Positions 15,322-18,450 of a DNA stretch of 18,450 nucleotides are shown piece by piece. How positions within the stretch are numbered: position 1 is the stretch's first letter; each line of letters begins with the position of its first letter. The DNA comes from an uncultured Muribaculaceae bacterium (lineage in GTDB: Bacteria > Bacteroidota > Bacteroidia > Bacteroidales > Muribaculaceae): NCBI GenBank assembly GCA_910589095.1, contig CAJUSN010000034.1:1-18450 (forward strand), given 5' to 3'. The position numbers and the translations under genes were made by a program. Below the pieces are notes generated by a model, which did not search any database, was not told the origin of the DNA, and was given only the letters and a program-made list of their open reading frames with translations.

Positions 15322-16458
15322 TTATTCGGGGAGTGAAACTTCAGTCCACTTGGGATCGGAGGCCAAATTCAAGTCGTAGCCATTGGCATAATCCTTGATG
15401 AGCGTTCCGGCACCCTCATTGAACTTCCAGTATGCTACGAGTCCGTCGGCAGGAACCTTAATAAAGTAAGGCTGATCGGCATTGGCAATTTCAGCATCCG
15501 AAAGGATACGATTCCAAACGCGAGCCTCGCTGATCATACCGTTGAGCCAACGATTGTCATTCCATGACTTACCTACGTAGAAGCTGTCATTACCCCAATT
15601 AACTGTAAGGTTAGAAGGGGCCTTGGCCGTTCCCTTTTTCACTCCATTGAGGTACATGGTAACGTTACCGGTTGCGCCTTCATAAGTGAAAGTGATGGCT
15701 GACCACTTCTTGGCAGGGAATGTCCAGGATGCATCAGTAGCATTGCTTGAGCAAGCAAGCTGTATCTGATCGGCGGGTAGCCCGGAGTCTGAGATACGGA
15801 ACAAGAAAGTACCCTCTATACCCATTATTGACTGGATATTAGAGTCAGAACCGCCAAACTCCTCAACGTAAAGCAGGCACTGAATGGTAAGATCCTTGAT
15901 GCCGTTAAGACCGGATGCATTGTCAGGGCTTACAAGAGAAGCATAATTGTTGGCAATATTGGGCGCCACGTTAATGAGAGCGGCACCGCGCACAACGATG
16001 TAACGGGTCTTCTGACTTTCAATCACAGGTACGGTTGAGTTCACAACCGTTAGGGGAAGCACATATACCAAATTACGATCAAGACTGAGAAGATCGGTTA
16101 TTTTCACTTCCACATTGCTGGATGTCACAGCTCCTGCAAGAAATGTTGCCGTTGGCTGAACAAGCTCATAGTTTTCAGCAGGCAGGGCTACGGCATTTGC
16201 GCCATAAATCAAGTTATAAGCCTCGACAAGAGAATTGTCTACCTGATATGTTACGCTTACGTCTTCTGTCATTTTATTGGCCATGTTGACAGTGAAGGTC
16301 TGGGTGGATTCATTGGCCATACCGTCAATGAGCACAGTTGCTGGATAATGCGAGGACGTGTCATAGACACGGTTTTCCACGTTTTCCAGATCATCCGAGC
16401 AGGCAGCCAAAGCTGACACCGCCAAGAGGGCCACGGGGATATATGATGAAAGTTTCAT
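15322..16458 (-). CDS. DUF1735 and LamG domain-containing surface glycan-binding lipoprotein
   Basis: The 378-residue lipoprotein has a lipobox ALAAC (Cys20) followed by SDDLE, an acidic surface-export signal. Residues about 40-155 form a DUF1735-like domain sharing a pattern with the GH18 protein (DNSLVEAYN here, DASLLDEYN there). Residues about 165-375 form a LamG/concanavalin-like sandwich with the standard closing signature GMISEARVWNRILSDAEI and WKFNEGAGTLIKDYANG. No glycosidase motif was seen. Proteins of this build occur in Bacteroides N-glycan loci as surface glycan-binding proteins, so it probably holds the substrate for the GH18 enzyme. ATG at 16456-16458 directly precedes the signal peptide MKLSSYIPVALLAV. 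The gene is 37 bases downstream of the pseudo-GH18 gene, suggesting one transcript. Confidence 0.87.
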   Translation of the reverse strand: MKLSSYIPVALLAVSALAACSDDLENVENRVYDTSSHYPATVLIDGMANESTQTFTVNMANKMTEDVSVTYQVDNSLVEAYNLIYGANAVALPAENYELVQPTATFLAGAVTSSNVEVKITDLLSLDRNLVYVLPLTVVNSTVPVIESQKTRYIVVRGAALINVAPNIANNYASLVSPDNASGLNGIKDLTIQCLLYVEEFGGSDSNIQSIMGIEGTFLFRISDSGLPADQIQLACSSNATDASWTFPAKKWSAITFTYEGATGNVTMYLNGVKKGTAKAPSNLTVNWGNDSFYVGKSWNDNRWLNGMISEARVWNRILSDAEIANADQPYFIKVPADGLVAYWKFNEGAGTLIKDYANGYDLNLASDPKWTEVSLPE

Positions 16459-16495
16459 TATTGTAGTTCAAATTAAAAATTTGTGTACTAAATGT

Positions 16496-17563
16496 TTATT
16501 TAGCTGCCGGATTGACGATCTGGATAAACTGACGGAGGTTGGTGTAATCGCCAGAAGTAATATAGTAGTCATTCTGAGCATTGTAGAATCCTACCGCTCC
16601 AACTTCGTGGGCAGCGGTCCACTCTGCGAGACCGGCAGCAGCCCATTCGCCATTGGCGAAGAAGCCCGTCTTGCTGTCCTCCGTCTGGTCAATTGCGGGG
16701 ATACTTGCAACGAGACCGAGACGAGAGTCGGCAACAGCGCCTTCAGAATTCAGGTAAACCTGAGATAGCATTTGCTCGCTGATGGCAGTGAGTGATCCTG
16801 AAAGGAAAACATAGCGAAAATCATTAAGGATGGCATGATCAGTTATGTGTTGAGGTTTACCCATGAAGTCGATGGGATACTCGGGATTTCTGGCATGCCA
16901 GGAGCTGAAGCAACCAAGGAATGCTAAGGTTTGAGCTTCGTACTCAGCTTTCTCAGCCGGAGTCATGTAGTTTGTTGTCTTACCATCATAGGCTGCCATA
17001 AGACCGTCAAAACCAAGGGCATTGAAATACGACAACTGTTCAGTCCAGGCTTCTGAAATGAAGTCAATCAATTCAGGATCCTGAAGTTCAGCAGGTATAG
17101 GGGCGTCCTCTCCTTCAGTGGCTTGAAACTCAAGACGCTTTGCTGCGAGCTCCTCACATTTTGCAGTCCAGTCTGCCTTTATTGACGCAAAGCTGATGCA
17201 GTAGATGAACTGCATGCCCTTGTTAACGCGCATGGAGCGCATTTCCTCAAGCATCTGATTGGTTACATGTTTCACATTCTGAAGCACAACAACGTCAACA
17301 GAGTCGGGCAGAGCGGACACACGCTCTCCCTGTGAGCCAAACGCACTTTCACTGTTATTGAACCACACAAACACATCCTTATGTTTCTTGTGGCGATAAG
17401 CGCGAAGGTTTTCCAGATAATCTGCATAGGCCTCGGCAGATGAGATGTCGCCATAGTTCTGGTCTATGCTTTCCGGCTCGGTCCAGTCATCGCAGGCAGT
17501 CATTGAAATGCCAAGCGCGGCTACGGCGAGAGCCGAGGAAATATATTTGAAAATACTTTTCAT
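16496..17563 (-). CDS. GH18-like surface lipoprotein with a degenerate active site (probable glycan-binding protein)
   Basis: The 355-residue lipoprotein has a signal peptide ending SMTAC (Cys24) followed by DDW. The body resembles a GH18 barrel: VFVWFNN near 64-70, a strand with VDVVVLQNV near 89-97, FIYCISF near 119-125, and LGFDGLMAAYDG near 183-194 at the place of the catalytic strand. In active GH18 this reads DGxDxDxE; here it is D186, G187, then M189, A191 and D193, so two aspartates and the catalytic glutamate are lost. The protein is therefore predicted to bind rather than cut glycan, like the pseudo-GH18 proteins of Bacteroides N-glycan loci. ATG at 17561-17563 is preferred over a TTG two codons earlier. 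It lies 41 bases after the susD stop codon and 37 before the next gene. Confidence 0.8.
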   Translation of the reverse strand: MKSIFKYISSALAVAALGISMTACDDWTEPESIDQNYGDISSAEAYADYLENLRAYRHKKHKDVFVWFNNSESAFGSQGERVSALPDSVDVVVLQNVKHVTNQMLEEMRSMRVNKGMQFIYCISFASIKADWTAKCEELAAKRLEFQATEGEDAPIPAELQDPELIDFISEAWTEQLSYFNALGFDGLMAAYDGKTTNYMTPAEKAEYEAQTLAFLGCFSSWHARNPEYPIDFMGKPQHITDHAILNDFRYVFLSGSLTAISEQMLSQVYLNSEGAVADSRLGLVASIPAIDQTEDSKTGFFANGEWAAAGLAEWTAAHEVGAVGFYNAQNDYYITSGDYTNLRQFIQIVNPAAK

Positions 17564-17604
17564 ATTCAATCAATAATTATTGTGTAATAAAGATGGAAAG
17601 AGTA

Positions 17605-18450
17605 TTAGAGACCAGGCTTGCATGCCCACCAAAGCTTGGTGCCCATGTTGTCGGGGCCTCCGAGCATAGAAACTGCCACCTTCATGTTGGCCGCATTGTT
17701 GACATACTCGCTTGCGGGATAGCAAAGACGTTCGGGACCGCGATCGGAACTCCACACGCCCGCAGAATTGTTATAAGCCACCGGAATGAGCTTAGGATAG
17801 CCTGTTCGGCGTAGTTCTGCCCAAGCCTCATGTCCATTCTTGTAGTTTGCAATCCATTTCTGAACAATGATGCGTTCCTGCTTCTGTTCGGTAGTGGCGC
17901 TTTCATCCCACGCAATGGTAACTTTAGGGAGTGAACCTGACCAGGGATTGAGGCCGGTGGGATCATTATAGGCTTCGGGCATGGATACATTGTCGGCAAG
18001 GTATTCCTCCGCACCGCTCACACCGTACTGTTCAAACGAAAGCTTGACACCTGTTTCGTAGAAATCCTTGGCGGTTCCGCCCATGTTCCATCCGAACACG
18101 GCAGCACCTTCGGCACGAAGGAAAGCCACCTCGGCAGCATTCATCCATACGAGGGGATCGTTGGGCGACATTTTGATTGAGCTGAAGTTGACGCTCCAGT
18201 CATTTGACAAAGTTATCCAACCACGACGGAGTCCGATGTAATCTACGCCGGCATAAGGAGTGGCGTTTGAGGTATAATAGAAGTATTCAGCGCGGCGAGG
18301 GTCATTGTAACCGTTCATGTAGCAAACGATATCTGCGGCAGGACGAGAGTCGCCGGTTCCCTGAGCCGAGTTATAGTTAACAGCTATATAGTATGGATTA
18401 GTCGAACCGGTGAAATAATTCCAGGCAGCGCTTTCGCTGTTGTTTTCAAT
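17605..18450 (-). CDS. SusD/RagB-family nutrient-binding outer-membrane lipoprotein (5' partial)
   Basis: The frame is open from the right edge of the window to TAA at 17605-17607, showing 281 residues of the C-terminal part. SusD-type landmarks are YMNGYNDPRRAEYF, WMNAAEVAFLRAEGA (the conserved helix with the AEV/AE pattern), QKWIANYKNGHEAWAELRRTGYPKL and the end TKLWWACKPGL. The pattern fits the SusD-like_2 type of nutrient-binding lipoprotein. These proteins sit on the outer face as the lid of a SusC TonB-dependent channel and deliver glycan to it. The signal peptide and the susC gene should lie just beyond the right edge. Together with the four downstream lipoproteins this marks the 3' part of a glycan-utilisation locus, probably for N-glycans. 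The substrate is inferred from the neighbours, not from this sequence. Confidence 0.92.
   Translation of the reverse strand: MENNSESAAWNYFTGSTNPYYIAVNYNSAQGTGDSRPAADIVCYMNGYNDPRRAEYFYYTSNATPYAGVDYIGLRRGWITLSNDWSVNFSSIKMSPNDPLVWMNAAEVAFLRAEGAAVFGWNMGGTAKDFYETGVKLSFEQYGVSGAEEYLADNVSMPEAYNDPTGLNPWSGSLPKVTIAWDESATTEQKQERIIVQKWIANYKNGHEAWAELRRTGYPKLIPVAYNNSAGVWSSDRGPERLCYPASEYVNNAANMKVAVSMLGGPDNMGTKLWWACKPGL

Noticed and set aside
15147..15398. 83-residue plus-strand frame in the GH18-LamG spacer
   Set aside because: It overlaps the end of the LamG gene in antisense, has no start signal and no recognisable features.
1..18450. CRISPR array, insertion sequence, prophage or defence genes
   Set aside because: No regularly spaced repeats, transposase, integrase or nuclease motifs were found on either strand; almost all sequence is covered by metabolic, envelope or glycan genes.

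Overview
The window reads as a piece of chromosome from a gut-type member of the Bacteroidales, perhaps Muribaculaceae; that family-level guess is inference from the roughly 50 % GC coding sequence and gene content. Signs of the phylum seen directly are Bacteroidota-type promoters (TTTG, about 19-20 bases, TAnnTTTG), a SusD-type lipoprotein followed by surface glycan-handling lipoproteins, a serine palmitoyltransferase of the Bacteroides sphingolipid type, and a lipidated TamA variant (TamL). Shine-Dalgarno sequences are weak or absent.

Layout. 1-434 (+): C-terminal part of a GNAT acetyltransferase with an SCP2-like tail. 462-1888 (-): a doubtful 81-residue ORF, a tRNA-Arg(UCU) with a clear promoter, and dapA. 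2004-2327 (+): a thioredoxin, divergent from dapA, ending at a terminator shared with a convergent AsT/YidE-type transporter (2428-4086, -). 4381-7461 (+): tamL and a phosphoglycolate-phosphatase-type HAD hydrolase. 7645-8829 (+): serine palmitoyltransferase. 8970-12531 (+): a compact methionine-branch cluster metY-metX-hom, beginning 60 bases after a long hairpin. 12552-12587: hairpin shared by convergent units. 12607-18450 (-): the 3' part of a polysaccharide-utilisation locus, reading SusD (cut by the window edge), pseudo-GH18 lipoprotein, DUF1735/LamG lipoprotein, GH18 endo-beta-N-acetylglucosaminidase, and a terminal lipoprotein that I do not recognise.

How the genes fit together. Hom, MetX and MetY form a continuous route from aspartate semialdehyde to homocysteine by direct sulfhydrylation. 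DapA takes the same semialdehyde towards lysine, so two branches of the aspartate family lie within about 11 kb. Spt makes the sphingoid base of the envelope sphingolipids and TamL works in outer-membrane biogenesis. The right end matches the architecture of Bacteroides N-glycan loci: glycan capture by SusD and accessory binding lipoproteins, chitobiose-core cleavage by GH18, and import through a SusC that must lie beyond the right edge.

I saw no CRISPR array, transposase, integrase or rRNA. I cannot claim a wholly new system. The best leads are the unrecognised terminal lipoprotein with its aromatic-rich C-terminal domain, the GH18 fold that has lost its catalytic motif, the structured 187-base gap inside the glycan operon, and the structured leader in front of the methionine cluster.
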